A DNA stretch of 64,000 bases from Gibbula magus (Eukaryota > Mollusca > Gastropoda > Trochida > Trochidae), in assembly GCA_936450465.1 (NCBI GenBank), contig OW388303.1:9083021-9147020 (forward strand), read 5' to 3'. The notes under the pieces are model-generated. The model saw only the letters and a list, made by a program, of their open reading frames with translations, did not search any database and had not been told where the DNA came from. How positions within the stretch are numbered: position 1 is the first letter of the stretch; every line of letters begins with the position of its first letter. A program made the position numbers and the translations under genes. This document shows positions 24,424 to 39,749 of this stretch, piece by piece.

Positions 24424-24568
24424 GAGAAAAACCAATGAGGTACGAGTGATTACGGGAAATATCCATGAGTCTAAATAATGTTCAGCCACGAGCTTTAGCG
24501 AGTGGCTCTGAACATTATTTAGACGAGTGGATATTTCCCGTAATTACTCGTACCGAGTTGGTTATTCT
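24424..24568. repeat. CGAG-box palindrome (145 bp)
   Basis: Arms of about 65 bp (left from AGAAAAACCAATGAGG, right ending CCGAGTTGGTTATTCT) pair almost throughout. The cap is CCACGAGCTTTAGCGAGTGG, so CGAG appears on both sides of a 6-base loop. Within the stem the left arm has TGAG where the right has CGAG, also unpaired. Right flank ATTCTATATAT is the inverse of an ATATATAG-type junction. The structure must be DNA-level or hairpin-RNA: no coding. Confidence 0.85.
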
Positions 24569-24670
24569 ATATATTACCCATTATGCAATTAGATTGACCA
24601 AATTACGCTTGCTTATTACATTTTCATGTTGGGCGGCCGCTCTGAAGGACCCGTCGCCACAGTAACATTG

Positions 24671-24719
24671 TGACGTCATAAGATAATTCGTCGCGTCAGA
24701 CCATTGTTTTATGACGTCA
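24671..24719. promoter_or_regulatory. Two perfect CRE-like sites beside a palindrome
   Basis: TGACGTCA at 24671-24678 and 24712-24719, about 100-150 bp from the end of the 24.42-kb palindrome. Probably part of the same repeat unit. Binding by CREB/ATF-type factors is an inference from the motif. Confidence 0.35.
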
Positions 24720-27729
<3,010 letters not shown>

Positions 27730-29110
27730 GTCAAATGAAGTTCACTGTAATGTGTACACTTTACCTCACTCAATACTGCATGAAAGCATTCCCTGTAAAC
27801 AATTCTTTCATATGAATTAAGTGGAACAATACGTTAACAAACTAATATCACGGAAACCAACTGGATCCTACTTGGAGCTGTGTGAAAAGAACGGTGATGG
27901 ATACCATCCGAATCTGGGACAAAATCGAGTTTCAGTTTTCACGGAAACCAAATTGAAACCATAAGAAACCCTCTCGATACCAACTGGAAATGATGGTTTG
28001 TTAGTTTCAGTGATCCGGAACCAAGTCATTTCTGTAGTGTGCGAATTTATTAAGCCCGCACCCTTATGTAAATGTAGTTAACAAACAATTTCATAAATCA
28101 TTTTTCATTGACATCAGCTATTGATGTCGTCTCACAATACAAATGAAGAGAGCATCCATCACGTTATGTAGTTAAAAGTGGGACATGAATCTCTAAAATA
28201 AAGCTGCTATTCTTATCGCCCTAGCGGTGAAACTTGACCGGCATTTCAAAGTGTATTATACCGCTGTTACATGTGACCATGGGCTTACTCTAATTAATTC
28301 CATTAATGTGCATCATCTTATCTACAATGTATATACATTGTACATGTACATTTTTATGAGTATTTTCAAAAAGGTACACGTTGAACTAAATTTATGTATG
28401 CTATTTATGCGTATTTCGGTCGAATTGTTTATTATATTGTGTTAATTGTTAATTATTTAGTAATGTCATCGTGTCATTTTTCAATAAGCGCTGTTATATT
28501 TGTTAAATGTGACCATTAATGTTCAATACCTTAGCTAAAACGTATACAGATCAGTCAAACAATTAGTCATACATATATGTCAGTATCCAGTCCTGAAAGT
28601 TTGCTCGAAGGTGCTTTGGAGCTATGGCATACAAAAACTCAGGTTTACGTTATTCTGAAAAGGTGTGTTTTGAAGTCGTTGAGTGCTCAGTGTTCCTGAT
28701 GTCATGATGTCTGGAACAGAGTTCCATCGTACGGGACCAGATTGGGCAATGCGTCTGTCACAGTCAGTACTGGTGCGTTATGAGTTTTTTTAAAAGGGTA
28801 AACAATATTTAAGTTATTTATGTGTATTTCGGTCGAATTGATTTTCAGTATTTTTAGATTGTTATTTTGAAATACCCTCGTGTCTAGATGTCTTTATTTA
28901 TCCAGTGGTGTCGCAGCCAATATAATGGTGCGCTATTGATAGCGCCGTCGACTGTTGTTGCCGCTAAAACATTTGTTAAATATTCCTCCACGTATCTATT
29001 TCGGCCTATGAAACTATGACACCATTAAGTGAGAACATCCACACTGACAACAGAGGTCATCAAGATTCGTCCATATCGATATGTGACCAAAATAACATAC
29101 ATGTAGTTAG
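27730..29110 (+). repeat. Dispersed repeat family R, copy 1
   Basis: Blocks shared in order with 30450-32290: 'ttcactgtaatgtgtacac', 'aaatgtagttaacaaacaat', 'cacaatacaaatgaagagag', 'tcgccctagcggtgaaac', 'gaccggcatttcaaagtg', 'tgtgcatcatct', 'tattttcaaaaaggtacac', 'tatttatgcgtatttcggtc', 'agtaatgtcatcgtgtc' and 'acaacagaggtcatc'. A stretch at 27850-28020 with four GGAAACC(A)A motifs is absent from copy 2. No protein domain is visible. Confidence 0.75.
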
Positions 29111-30449
29111 GGCTTTTTCGTGTTTTTACAAAAACATGTCAAATAAGAGTAATACTATTATGTTATTTTCTTCAGTTATTAGTATTGTAACGAGTTATGT
29201 ATTCCATTTAAAAACATGTCAAATTCGAGTATTATTTTATTTTCTTCAATTATTAGTAATGTAACGAATTATGTATTCCATTTATTACCAACTTGTATTT
29301 CATACGATTTATTGTATTTTAAAATATATATTTGTGTTGTCATTATAAAGGAATGGAACAGCGGAATAATATCAAGCATCTAAACTTCATAATATTATGT
29401 CATTGAAAAATCACACTTTTACAATCAAACGTTGACCATTCTATAAATCATGATGCAGAAGGAAGTGTACGCAATATAAAATCTCCCTGCTCGAGGACAT
29501 GAGATGAAAGGTGTCCATTCTTTGAAAAACGTCATGCCATGACGGCCGCCATTCGCATGTTTCTCGTCGTCGAAATGTGTGAACAAGTAAAACAACCTCA
29601 TTAAGTTACGTTTTTTATGAACATCACCGTTGAAATGGCTTTTCTTTCGGTTACTTTTGTCTCGTGAGTATGACGTCACTGTATGTGTACTCTTACGAAC
29701 ACGTTGTTTTCATCGAGGGACTGAAAATAGCGTTTCCCAGTGATAAGAGTAGCAGCAAAGACTCTGGCGCTTTGAGCTTATTAGCTCTGCTCTAGTCATG
29801 ATTTATTCGTTTATTATTTATTAAAAACCTATAGTGGTGAGTACAATTTCATATATTGACTGAAGAATGATATAAATATTAATTATAGGAGTTGTCGTAA
29901 GTTACTTGTAATTTTATGAATGAGTTCACGTTCCTTTTATGAATGAATAAAGTAGTGCAGTCAGTGTCATTAACCAATCAAATTAATTGAAGGTGTTATG
30001 ACACATATTTGTCATGACAGATTGTTATGAAACCTCTGTACGAAGTACCACGTGGGTAATAAAACACTATCACCAAAAAGGGAATTCTTTTACATCAAAC
30101 AGATTATTGACATGGTATGATTTATACAGTGCATTATATATTGTCACGTATTTACGATACAACAGCTACAACAACTTTGCAGATTTCATCAATTTGTTGT
30201 GTAAGGAAATGAAATACCTGAAGCTCCGTGTTCATGTGGAATATGTAGATATAGAACATTGAGTCAAGGAGATTAAGGTACATGAGGAAGTTATACCAAA
30301 AGGATTACATATCTTGTGTGGGCCTTACTCCAAGGATTAATATCTTAAGCTGAAAAAATAATATCTGCCTGAAAAATTAGTTATGGTAATGTTTTATTCG
30401 ATATGGACAAAGAATTGCATTTGAGTCGATACAAGACTCTTTAAAAACA
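29111..30449. other. AT-rich DNA, no gene seen
   Basis: Contains a local duplication around 29115-29280 ('aaaaacatgtcaaat..gagta' and 'ttattagta.tgtaacga.ttatgtattccattta', each twice) and one TGACGTCA at 29671-29678. No gene. Confidence 0.45.
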
Positions 30450-31025
30450 GTATCAGAAGAACTTCACTGCGATGTGTACATTTTAACTCACTCAACGATG
30501 AACGTTGATATTAACTAAGAACAATATAAATTTATCAAGCCAATACCCTTATGCAAATGTAGTTCACAAACAATTTCATAAATCATTATCCATTGACATG
30601 AGTTATTGATGTCCTCTCACAATACAAATGAAGAGAGCATCATTCACGTTATCTGGCTCCGAGTGGGACACGTTGAGAATGCACCTCCGGGAATCTCTTA
30701 AATTAGCCTGCTATTCTGATCGCCCTAGCGGTGAAACGTGACCGGCATTTCAAAGTGTATTATCAATAACCACTGTTACATTGTGACCATGGGATTACTC
30801 TAATTCATTCAATTAATGTGCATCATCTATCTACAATGTATATACATCTAAATCTTTATGTCGCTTGAGTATTTTCAAAAAGGTACACATTGAACTACAT
30901 TTATTATATAACTAGCAATGAAATATGTGATTATATGATGAAAATTTAATCCATATTTTCACATAAGCAGTAGAAGGTCATATTTTCATTGCAGTGACTA
31001 ACGTGTGGCCGGAATTACTTTTCAT

Positions 31026-31088
31026 GATTGTCTCCCTTTGAAATAAGATTATCTCCCTTTGAAAAGTGATTACCTCCCTTGCTTTCCA
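31026..31088. repeat. 21-bp triplication with TCTCCCTT
   Basis: Three units (31026-31046, 31047-31067, 31068-31088) of the form GATTATCTCCCTTTGAAAA. The reverse complement carries AAGGGAGATAA-like motifs that include AGATAA, a GATA-factor core. Confidence 0.8.
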
Positions 31089-31148
31089 CGTCTTACGGTG
31101 AACGACAATGTTTTGCTATTTCAGTCAATGACTGTTGACCTTTTGTGG

Positions 31149-31758
31149 TGTAAATATCATATTCCATATTACTTAACATTCTGATCTTAATTTATTGTTG
31201 ATATGTCGCATAATAGTTTGGTTATTCGTTGGTGAGGCGAGAAGAACGTGACAGAGACAGGGAACGTCACTCGTTGTATCACTTCGCGTTTGAAATAACG
31301 ACAAAATTTGCGTTCTTCAATGAAATCTTCACTTGACTAGATTGCACCGTAAAAATATTATTGGTCTCAAATGTATAACAATTCACAACAGATTTATTTT
31401 TGTTAAACATTGTCCTGTTTAGTATCGACTTATTTCAGTAGAATTATTTTCTCTGTAAATATCATATTCCATATTACTTAACATTCTGATCTTAATTTAT
31501 TGTTGATATGTCGCATAATAGTTTGGTTATTCGTTGGTGAGGCGAGAAGAACGTGACAGAGACAGGGAACGTCACTCGTTGTATCACTTCGCGTTTGAAA
31601 TAACGACAAAATTTGCGTTCTTCAATGAAATCTTCACTTGACTAGATTGCACCGTAAACATATTATTGGTCTCAAATGTATAACAATTCACAACAGATTT
31701 ATTTTTGTTAAACATTGTCCTGTTTAGTATCGACTTATTTCAGTAGAATTATTTTCTC
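31149..31758. repeat. 305-bp perfect-looking tandem duplication
   Basis: 31149-31453 and 31454-31758 are almost identical. By eye the clearest difference is 'gtaaaaatattatt' versus 'gtaaacatattatt'. The unit contains GGCGAGAAGAACGTGAC and GGAACGTCACTCG. The near-identity implies a recent duplication inside the insertion. Confidence 0.95.
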
Positions 31759-32290
31759 ACTGAACTTATCGTGAACTATTATAGCGGGGAGTTGTTCGGA
31801 TTATGCAATCAAGACTGCTCTAACCTTTGAATGTTTTAATTATTTTTTATTCAGATTAAAGTTATATAATAAATAGACTATTTCTCACCCCACTCGTTGA
31901 GATAGAAATGATATTCAAACAATGAAATAGTCTCTATTTATTTATGTTATTTATGCGTATTTCGGTCAAATTGTTCATTATATTTTGTTAATTGTAAGTT
32001 ATTTAGTAATGTCATCGTGTCTAGATTTTTCGATATTCATATCTCCGTCGCCTGTCCCCTGTGCCATCACAACTAATATAATGTATGAGCTATCTTGATA
32101 TTCTTTCTATTCTACTACTACTATTCTACTCTATTTCAGTCCTTCATAAACAGTTTATCAACCCCGATAAGAAGTGGGAGCATTCACACTTTACACGTGA
32201 CAACAAAGGTCATCTTGAGGTTCATATGCACAAAGACTCCTCATCCTCGATAATCCAGCGCTATTGTTCCGATAAATCTACACACAGATA

Positions 32291-34464
32291 TATAAAATAT
32301 AGTCGTGAACGACGATAAACGGATTCAGTGCAATATGTTGAAACAAGAAATTATAATAGTACAATACATCAGCCTTTAAAGTAAATCACATAAGGGAAAA
32401 TGAAACATGAATAACGTCATTTTTCAAACACTTTATAAAAATATACTTGTTTGTTTCCTAATTATCTCTTTTGATATACATAAAATTTAACCAAACTCGG
32501 TAAATAAATGTATATTTATGTATATTAAGTTTCATGTTAATCTGTTCTGATATTTTTTTATATGTCTTTCAAATATGAATAACATTTTGAATAACAAATG
32601 TTCAAACGTTCATTGCTATGCTATTCTATATCGGAGCATAAGTACAATGTTTTATCTGACAGCTTTAAAAGTTATATGCTCCAAACAATGATTCGAAACC
32701 GTATTCTGTTCAGTAATGTATTCTAGTTGAATACAGAAGGATAACGTTTGGAATGTAGTGAAATTAAAATTGGGACAAGGAATTATATTTTATTACAATT
32801 TTGGATTTGCAATTTATTTTAACTATACTAGTTTGCCCATTTTCAAATTGCCATTTTTGACCTCCTATAATAATTTGACAGGTACCACGTCTCTTATCTT
32901 AAAATTTTGAAACTTCAGTCTGATATACAAGAGGAAGAAATACTTATTGCTAGTTTTGTGTGCTCTAGTGAGTATTTTTTCAAAGTTACTTGGTTGCCGT
33001 TTGCTTTTAAATTAAACCGATACACTGGTGGAAGAAAAGCTCATCGTATTAAAGAAAACTAAGTCCAGTCAAAAGCATCTACTGTATTTATTACAAATGA
33101 TTTAACACAAAAATACTTACATAACTGTTTTCTTTTCTGCCGAGTATATGATCAACTTTCCATAATGAACGTTTACACTGTATATTACATCTCGTGAGTA
33201 AGATATGATATATTTACACTTGTGTCTGGTGAAACTATGAATCTAAACTTTACCCGATTATATTTAGATAAACATGTTATTAACGAGAATTGTCAAAGAG
33301 TCTCTCTTTACATTTCCAGAAACGTTATTAAATAACAAGGGAGCTCAATGTTTACATCTCTTATATCATGTAGTTTTGAGGTAATTGTTTACAATTGATG
33401 TTTGTCTAGAGTAAAGCCTACACAGACAGACTTAAATGAATAAAAGGAGAAAGGTTTGTCAAATAGATTTCCAATTGAGAATATACAATGCAAATATCTG
33501 TCTCAGAGAAAGAATAATGCTTCTCTGGGGGAGTCGGAAAGGAGGCTTGAAGAGGAAATTATGATAAATACTGGCTCCTTTTAAGTGATATATATATTCC
33601 GAGTCGAAGAGTATAGACATTGAAATATTCAAGATAAATTGTTGTCGATTTGCCCTTTATTACAATATAGAGTCTGCAGGCAATATTTCAGATTGAAGTA
33701 TACGCATTATTAAATGCAAATATCAGGTAACTTTTCTGTGTCCAAAGTAGTGAATCAAATCGAAATGACGTCCTTGCCCATAACTGCACCGAAAACCGTT
33801 GTTAATGTCAGTTCCGTTGGGAATCTGAACTCTGTGTACTCGTATTCGATTTATAGAACGTTTTTCCAACATTTGAGTACTCCCATTTAATGAGTTTAAG
33901 TATGAGAAACGATCGTGGCTACAGATTGTTGTTAATGATTGTATTATAGTTTGTATTGCATTTGTTTTATACTTTGAACAATAACCTTTATTCATCCAAG
34001 TTGTGTAGACCAGTTGAAGGTAACACAGATTAAATCTAATAATTATTTCAAAGTTACTGTAGTCCATCCAATGATTTAGGGGTTATGATGTTTTCATTCT
34101 CAACCGTGCGTTTGTCATTAGTTTTCATTAAAGGATCTTTACCCCTTCTGGAGTAAATAGTTTCCCTTGGTTGGAAGACTTCTGAGGTCTCTCCATTGTC
34201 CTTTTGACTTGCTTTCTCTTTAAATGGCCGATTTGAAAAGCTTAGGGAGGTATCTCTAGTCAATGCTGTTCACCATGCTATTAACTGATATTTACACGGA
34301 TGCAGCAGTACATGTATGTATTGATAACTTATAACATGAAACATACACCAAGTAAAGCCACATTTGTAATGGAGAAGCACGATGAGCCGTGATTTTCTGA
34401 AAACATAACAACATGCCCTGAACATAGCAATCTTAATCATGCATGACGTCACGAAACTAACCAT
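32291..34464. other. AT-rich DNA with two unexplained minus-strand frames
   Basis: Frames of 69 codons (34054-34263) and 114 codons (33723-34067) overlap by 14 bp in different phases on the minus strand. The first is very polar (Lys/Glu/Asn/Asp-rich), the second mixed with four Cys. They could be pieces of one frameshifted reading frame or chance. I recognise no domain and see no poly(A) signal near 33.7 kb. Confidence 0.25.
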
Positions 34465-34835
34465 GTTATTTCATTCAACCATTCTGTTATTTCAGTTGAA
34501 AGGCCTTTCGGCCCAAGTACAAAATCAGCAAATGAAATATATGTAAGTGGCAGAGTTTGTTGTCAAACAAAATAATTTCGCACAATCTGGGCATCTTAAA
34601 CTTAATATGAGATAGCTATCAAACACGATAAGTTATAAATTTAAAGGTTATGGACCATCATCTCTTCTCTAATGTACAAAGGTATGTTTTCAAAATACTT
34701 AACACTTAAATCATTATACACTTAATCTAGACATCTATAAAGAAGGTGAAATTCATCCTCTAGACAGTTCAATTTACATATAGTATTGGTACATTTACTC
34801 CTATTGCCATGTACGAGATAGGCAACTACGAGGCT
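34465..34835 (-). pseudogene. LINE ORF2 C-terminal relic (zf-RVT) and tail
   Basis: Minus strand 34835-34722 is open for 37 codons, reading ...CTNTICKLNC then LEDEFHLLYRC, i.e. the zf-RVT knuckle of CR1/L2-like LINEs with its final Cys present. It then meets a stop. Beyond it, in another phase, YNDLSVKYFENIPLY continues the usual post-knuckle segment. The 3' end (to about 34465) has TTGGGCCGAAAGGCC followed by ACTGAAATAA and a TTGAATGA-like tail, parallel to the tail at 12.1 kb. Decayed and 5'-truncated. Confidence 0.7.
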
Positions 34836-36283
34836 CTAGTCACAGGTTCTTCCACAATGTCCACACAGGCGCAGTGCAAGTTTTACGCTTAATTTAATGC
34901 CATGGTGCGCCCAGGCACACTTGGTTCTACACTTGGGGTGAGGTAGGGGTTCAAAAGACAGCAACACTACTACTCATGGATTTAGAATACGATATTTTAA
35001 CATATTTATACATAATAAGGCGTATGCTTTATTCTTTAAAACTCTTACAGGCGATACCCACCAAATCTTTTGTGAATTGTGAATATACGGACAGTTTCTT
35101 AAATACCATAGCAGGGGTGAATGGTTATGAAGGAGATAGCATATACTATAGTGACTTTCTCACAATGAAGGAGTTGTTATCAAGAATGTGTGCTTTTTCT
35201 GAATCTTGAATTTCCAATTCCATACTATGTATGGTTTAAAAGAAGACTGGGGTTACTTGAAATAACAAATTTCAAATTTTAAAATATCAAACTATATATA
35301 TAGAAAGACTAAATGGGTCCTTTAATGACCACGGGCATAAATATATAATCTTTTCTAAACCTGTGATACATTAATAATAAATTGTATTTCAAGAAAACAC
35401 TCGCTATGATAAACTTCAAAATTTGCTAAATGCAATCAACGAGTAGGTGGGTACTATTAATGGTTCATATCTATTTCTGTTTGAAATATTGATTTTGCAG
35501 TTTATTTCATGTTGGAAAACTTTGTCTTTCTCCAGACGAAAGATTACACATATACTCCGAAACTACGTACGTGTTCACAATATAGATGTTGTTATTCTGA
35601 AGATCTTGTTTTCGAATGTGTCCCACTATTGTAAATAGAAAGAGAAAACATGTGTTTAGTGAATAATAACTTACAATGTTTTTCACTGAAGTCAATATGA
35701 AAGTAAGACTATTCAAATGTTTATGATACAAATATGATTGTTTACAACTTACAAGAACTGGCCTGTACTTCAGACAGATACATTTTGTCTAGCGTCTGAG
35801 AGACACAATGGGTGTGTATTGTGTGAAATACAGCCTAAAGTGTACTGCTATTTCTTGAACGTAATCACTCCGGGCGGTCACATACTTATGTGAAACGTGT
35901 TTTTATGTTTTCATTGAAAATAAAAATAAGATATCCAAGTGATTCTTATTATGCACAAGAGAAAGATTGGTGTCTATGGCCCAAGAACAAAAGCACTGTT
36001 ATCCTCATGAAGTGAAGTGCTAGAGACAGGTTCCATCCAGCATACAACAATTTAACCAAGCTCATGTTTCATCAGAACACGCATCCAGTCTTAGACTCGT
36101 ACAATATATGTTCACATTTTTAGTCAGACAGAAAATGCAGACAGGCGATGAAGCAAGGAATAGTGCTTTTAATCAGTGTCAATGATGACGTTATCTCAAT
36201 TGGTATTTTTTACTCTGATGGTGGTTTTTAGTTGTGTTGAGACATGATTTGTACGAAATTAAAAGCTTTAGAAAAACATAAAA
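34836..36283. other. AT-rich DNA, no gene seen
   Basis: Short frames only (77 codons or fewer). No repeats recognised. Confidence 0.4.
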
Positions 36284-36459
36284 TATGTTATTTCTCCAAA
36301 TGCTTGTAATGGCAGTGAAATATGGGGATTTAGTTTCGCGAAAGTGTAGAAAACGTCCAGTGTAATTTCTTCAAAACCTATCTTGGTATAAGTAAAAGAA
36401 CTTCATCAAAGGCTGTCTTCGGTAAAATTGGGCGTTACCACCTTTCTATTCTTAATCTT

Positions 36460-36462
<3 letters not shown>
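36284..36462 (+). pseudogene. LINE reverse-transcriptase fragment
   Basis: One phase (36284-36353) reads NGSEIWGF, matching the (Y)GSEIWGF motif downstream of the LINE polymerase core. A frameshift then leads to 36358-36462, reading NFFKTYLGISKRTSSKAV then GKIGRYHLSI, matching the canonical 'hxxFCKxxLGVxKxTpnxAVxGELGRYPL' block. At least one frameshift and one stop are present. The fragment is cut off by the (TA)n microsatellite immediately downstream. Non-functional relic. Confidence 0.75.

Positions 36463-36503
<41 letters not shown>
36462..36503. repeat. Microsatellite (TA)21
   Basis: 42 bp of uninterrupted TA directly abutting the LINE fragment. Confidence 0.95.
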
Positions 36504-36505
<2 letters not shown>

Positions 36506-36649
36506 TATATACTGGTATAGGTTGATTCATATGGACTCGTGACGAAATCCACTCGCCTGTTATAACATGCTTAAAGATCTGATGAAATGCATTTTTCTCA
36601 AGAATGACAGATGATTACCTCTACGTATATTCTATATCGGAATCAATTG

Positions 36650-37215
36650 AGCATAAAATCGAGACAATATACACTAGCAATTGATAATTAAGACGATTTT
36701 AATTCACCCATTTTAACACTACCGCAATTAGTTGGGCGATTCATTTTGAAAATGCTCACTGAGGCGTGACTGTGATAAGCGACAAACGGGGCCGGCTAGA
36801 CAGCTACTCCGCCGAGTCTCGTTGATTAATTGATGATGATTATCTCTGCCACTAAATGAATTTATGAGGTGTATTACATCGCCAAAAAGACATGTTTATG
36901 TAATAATTGTGTAATTGTCATCTGTGGAATTACCTAGTTGGATATCTATACTTTCGATATATGGGAAGTTAGTTTATTGAAGATATCTTTGTGAAATTAA
37001 CAATCAAAATGTTGCGAAATTACGTTGAATTATGACTATCGCCGATAATGAGATCCCTCCAGATACGTCACAGAAGTCATCCCTTCACGGGTCACACCCC
37101 CCGCAGACTTTCATTGTAATCGCCGGGACTAAATTAGGCGGTTTTTTAAAAAGCCGTATGTAAGTAATTTATGGTCTGATTTCAGAAATTTAAAATCGAG
37201 CAATTGTCAAATTGA
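36650..37215. promoter_or_regulatory. Candidate conserved regulatory block
   Basis: A stretch of unusually high complexity for this window, free of repeats and of open frames. It is dense in homeodomain-type cores (GTTGATTAATTGATGATGAT, CAATTAG, TAATTG, TTTATGAGG), a GATAAG and GATTATC pair, and two GC-richer islands (about 36766-36820 and 37070-37125). This resembles developmental enhancers, but it is purely an impression from motif content. No conservation data are available. Confidence 0.25.
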
Positions 37216-39612
37216 CATCCCATTTTAATGTATCCGATTTGGACAAACATAACCCACTACTGATGTAATAGGCATGCGACTCCACAGAATAAGAAGAAAG
37301 TCTTCAAAACAATAAACCAGTGAGTATATGTTAACCTCACAAGCAATGGTGTTTCGTCAGAATCAAAAGTTTATCTTATAAATAAGACAACCTTTCTTCT
37401 AGTATTAAAGGAAATGAAGGATACTGATAATCGATTGAGTTTAGCGAGGGGATGAGTGATCAAAGGTTGCTCTTCTAAAGTGCAGCTTAGTAAGGATCGT
37501 CCTAATTTGGATTCACTTTGAAATGACTGATACTTTGTTTCTACAGAGTATTGATTGAGAAAATGAAATACATAAAAAACGTAAGAAAAAAGCTATTGAA
37601 ACATTCTTCAAGTTTTCAAGTGAAGCGGGTATGATGATTTATCATTGGTACTACTACATCACAAAATATATGTAGGCCTATTGCGTGTTTGCGCCTCCAA
37701 CCTCTTACAGTGTTGGGATTTCAACCTATATTACTGTTGGAATATTCAAACTAAACTAAACCAACCATGCTTTGTCTCTTCATAATTTGGAAAATATATA
37801 ACGAATCAACACAGCTGTAGCAGATTTTAACCATGTGACCAAGTGGGTAATCCGAAATAATTGTCCCCTTTTACTGCGAACAGAGATTTTGTCTGAACGT
37901 TTCAAATTCAAACGAGCGTTCTATATATGGGTGTTATATTGGATCCCAACGTTAGTAAACAGAACATTTTTCAATTGAAAACCATTTATACCTGAATGAG
38001 CAGAAATGTACCAATTCTGTGCATCATTTCCTACTGCAGTTTCGGAAAATCTAATAATCTGTTCAGTCAAACGTTATCCACGCGATGCAAGCATCTAGAA
38101 ATCGATTATACTGACGACCATTCAACACGCCAATCTTACACTCATCTCATTTTAAATGTAAATAAGACTTGGATATGTATTGTACTTAATTTACTGATAA
38201 TGTATTCATCATATGTACATATTGTTTTAAACATATTGGATAGAACGCATATCTTTTCTTTATTTCCATCACGCGAACCATAACTGGCACATCACGTACT
38301 TACAAGCATAGTGTCGCCCCAAAACATTGTTTTATGTAATTTAGAACAGTTCTCTACCTACATCAGTACATCGTTTAAAATAGTCCGATGAAACAACTGT
38401 GACACTGGTTGGATATGTTTCAATCATTAAAACTATTTTTTATTGGTACAAATAATATACGTCGCTGTATTGCATGGTAGGATTTAGATGTAGACATATG
38501 AAAGGATAGGTGGGCAACCATTTAGGAAGTGATTGTAATTTAGGAGGTAACCATGAACTTTGACATGATTATGTTCGACTATCGCATTAGTTACTTAATT
38601 GAGATTCTACAGAGCCATTTAAAGTTGATGTACATGTCATCTGTAAACAACTATGTCACTGAAATTAAAAGATTATTTTTGAAAATGTTTACGCAAAGGT
38701 TGGTAAAATATCTTTAGAAGCTCTGTGTCGATGATCGATCCCATTCAGGGTCCAGTGTCAGTGGGTGTAGCTGGTTCGTTTTAAAATATGACATCTTCAT
38801 TTAATGTTACCGTTATGTGCGAGACGAAAGACTAGTCTAGAAGTATACATAACTAGCAGAACGTGTCAATTACTAAAATAAAATAACACAATATGATTTA
38901 AAATAGATGCTGTAAATATAATAAGCTGTGCCTAGCAACTCCTACCCCCAAAAGACCCCACCAAGAGAACTACAAAATACTTCGTGCAGCCAGTGAGTTT
39001 CCGTTTGGTCTAACAGACGTGATCATGAATGACGCTGTTCACACTTCAAACCTGAAAGCATGAAAGCATGTTCCGCCCCCGATTTATGAGCCAGGTGCGT
39101 TACATGTACCTATTGTTAGTCTTTTTGATCACTTTATTTCTTTTACATGTGTACATCGATTTTTTGGGCATTTGTTACATGGGTATTTTTATACATACAT
39201 TTTGGAAAGATGGTAGAAACTGTTTACTATACAAGTAGTTACATGAATGGCTGTTGCACGATGGCCAAAAGGTGAAGAATTTTCCGAAGTTACAGTTTGA
39301 AAAAGCAGTTAATGTCTCAACTTCATATACGGTACGAAGGTAATTTTTCAAGTGATTTTGAAAATTTTTGTGACGAATGGGTCATATTTTCCCATCAATG
39401 ATTATATAGTGAATCGACGTTTCAGTACCGATGTGTAAGGAATACAGATGTCATTACTTTGGCTGTTGAACGCGGTATGAACTTTATATTTACTTGTTTC
39501 CTTCCGGTTTTTAGTAAATCATTGACATTGAATGTCTTGGAATTGAGATTTTGAAACAATACAATAATATTATATAATTCAAAGCTAAAGGCAGTTTTTC
39601 AGGTACACATTT
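37216..39612. other. AT-rich DNA, no gene seen
   Basis: The longest frame is 95 codons (37996-38283, +), without domain similarity. Nothing else recognised. Confidence 0.4.
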
Positions 39613-39689
39613 GCCTACTGGATGTGTGAAAACCCGTTTCTGTTTATTTTGCAGGCTTGTTTAACGTACGAAAGGTATCGGTGTGTTTT

Positions 39690-39749
<60 letters not shown>

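Larger units (their letters stand above)
30905..31935 (-). mobile_element. 1.03-kb insertion bounded by ATTTAT, palindrome at one end
   Basis: Copy 1 of repeat R runs straight from 'gaactaaatttatg' into 'tatttatgcgtatttcg', while copy 2 is interrupted here. ATTTAT lies at 30899-30904 and again at 31936-31941, consistent with a 6-bp target duplication. A hairpin (31869-31941; ATAAATAG-ACTATTTC pairing with GAAATAGTCTC-TATTTAT) sits at the right end and contains ACTCGTTGAG, i.e. CGAG on the minus strand. Read on the minus strand the order is ATAAATAG, hairpin, body, the same order as the 54.6-kb insertion. No open frame. Confidence 0.55.
30450..32290 (+). repeat. Dispersed repeat family R, copy 2, split by an insertion
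   Basis: Homologous to 27730-29110 in two pieces, about 30450-30904 and 31936-32240, separated by the 1 kb insertion described next. The 77-codon frame at 32085-32318 lies at the right end of this repeat and partly aligns with non-coding copy 1, so I do not call it a gene. Confidence 0.7.

Noticed and set aside
32085..32318. 77-codon frame after a good-looking polypyrimidine-AG
   Set aside because: The sequence lies at the end of dispersed repeat R, and the homologous part in copy 1 (about 29.0 kb) is full of stops, so a conserved exon is unlikely.
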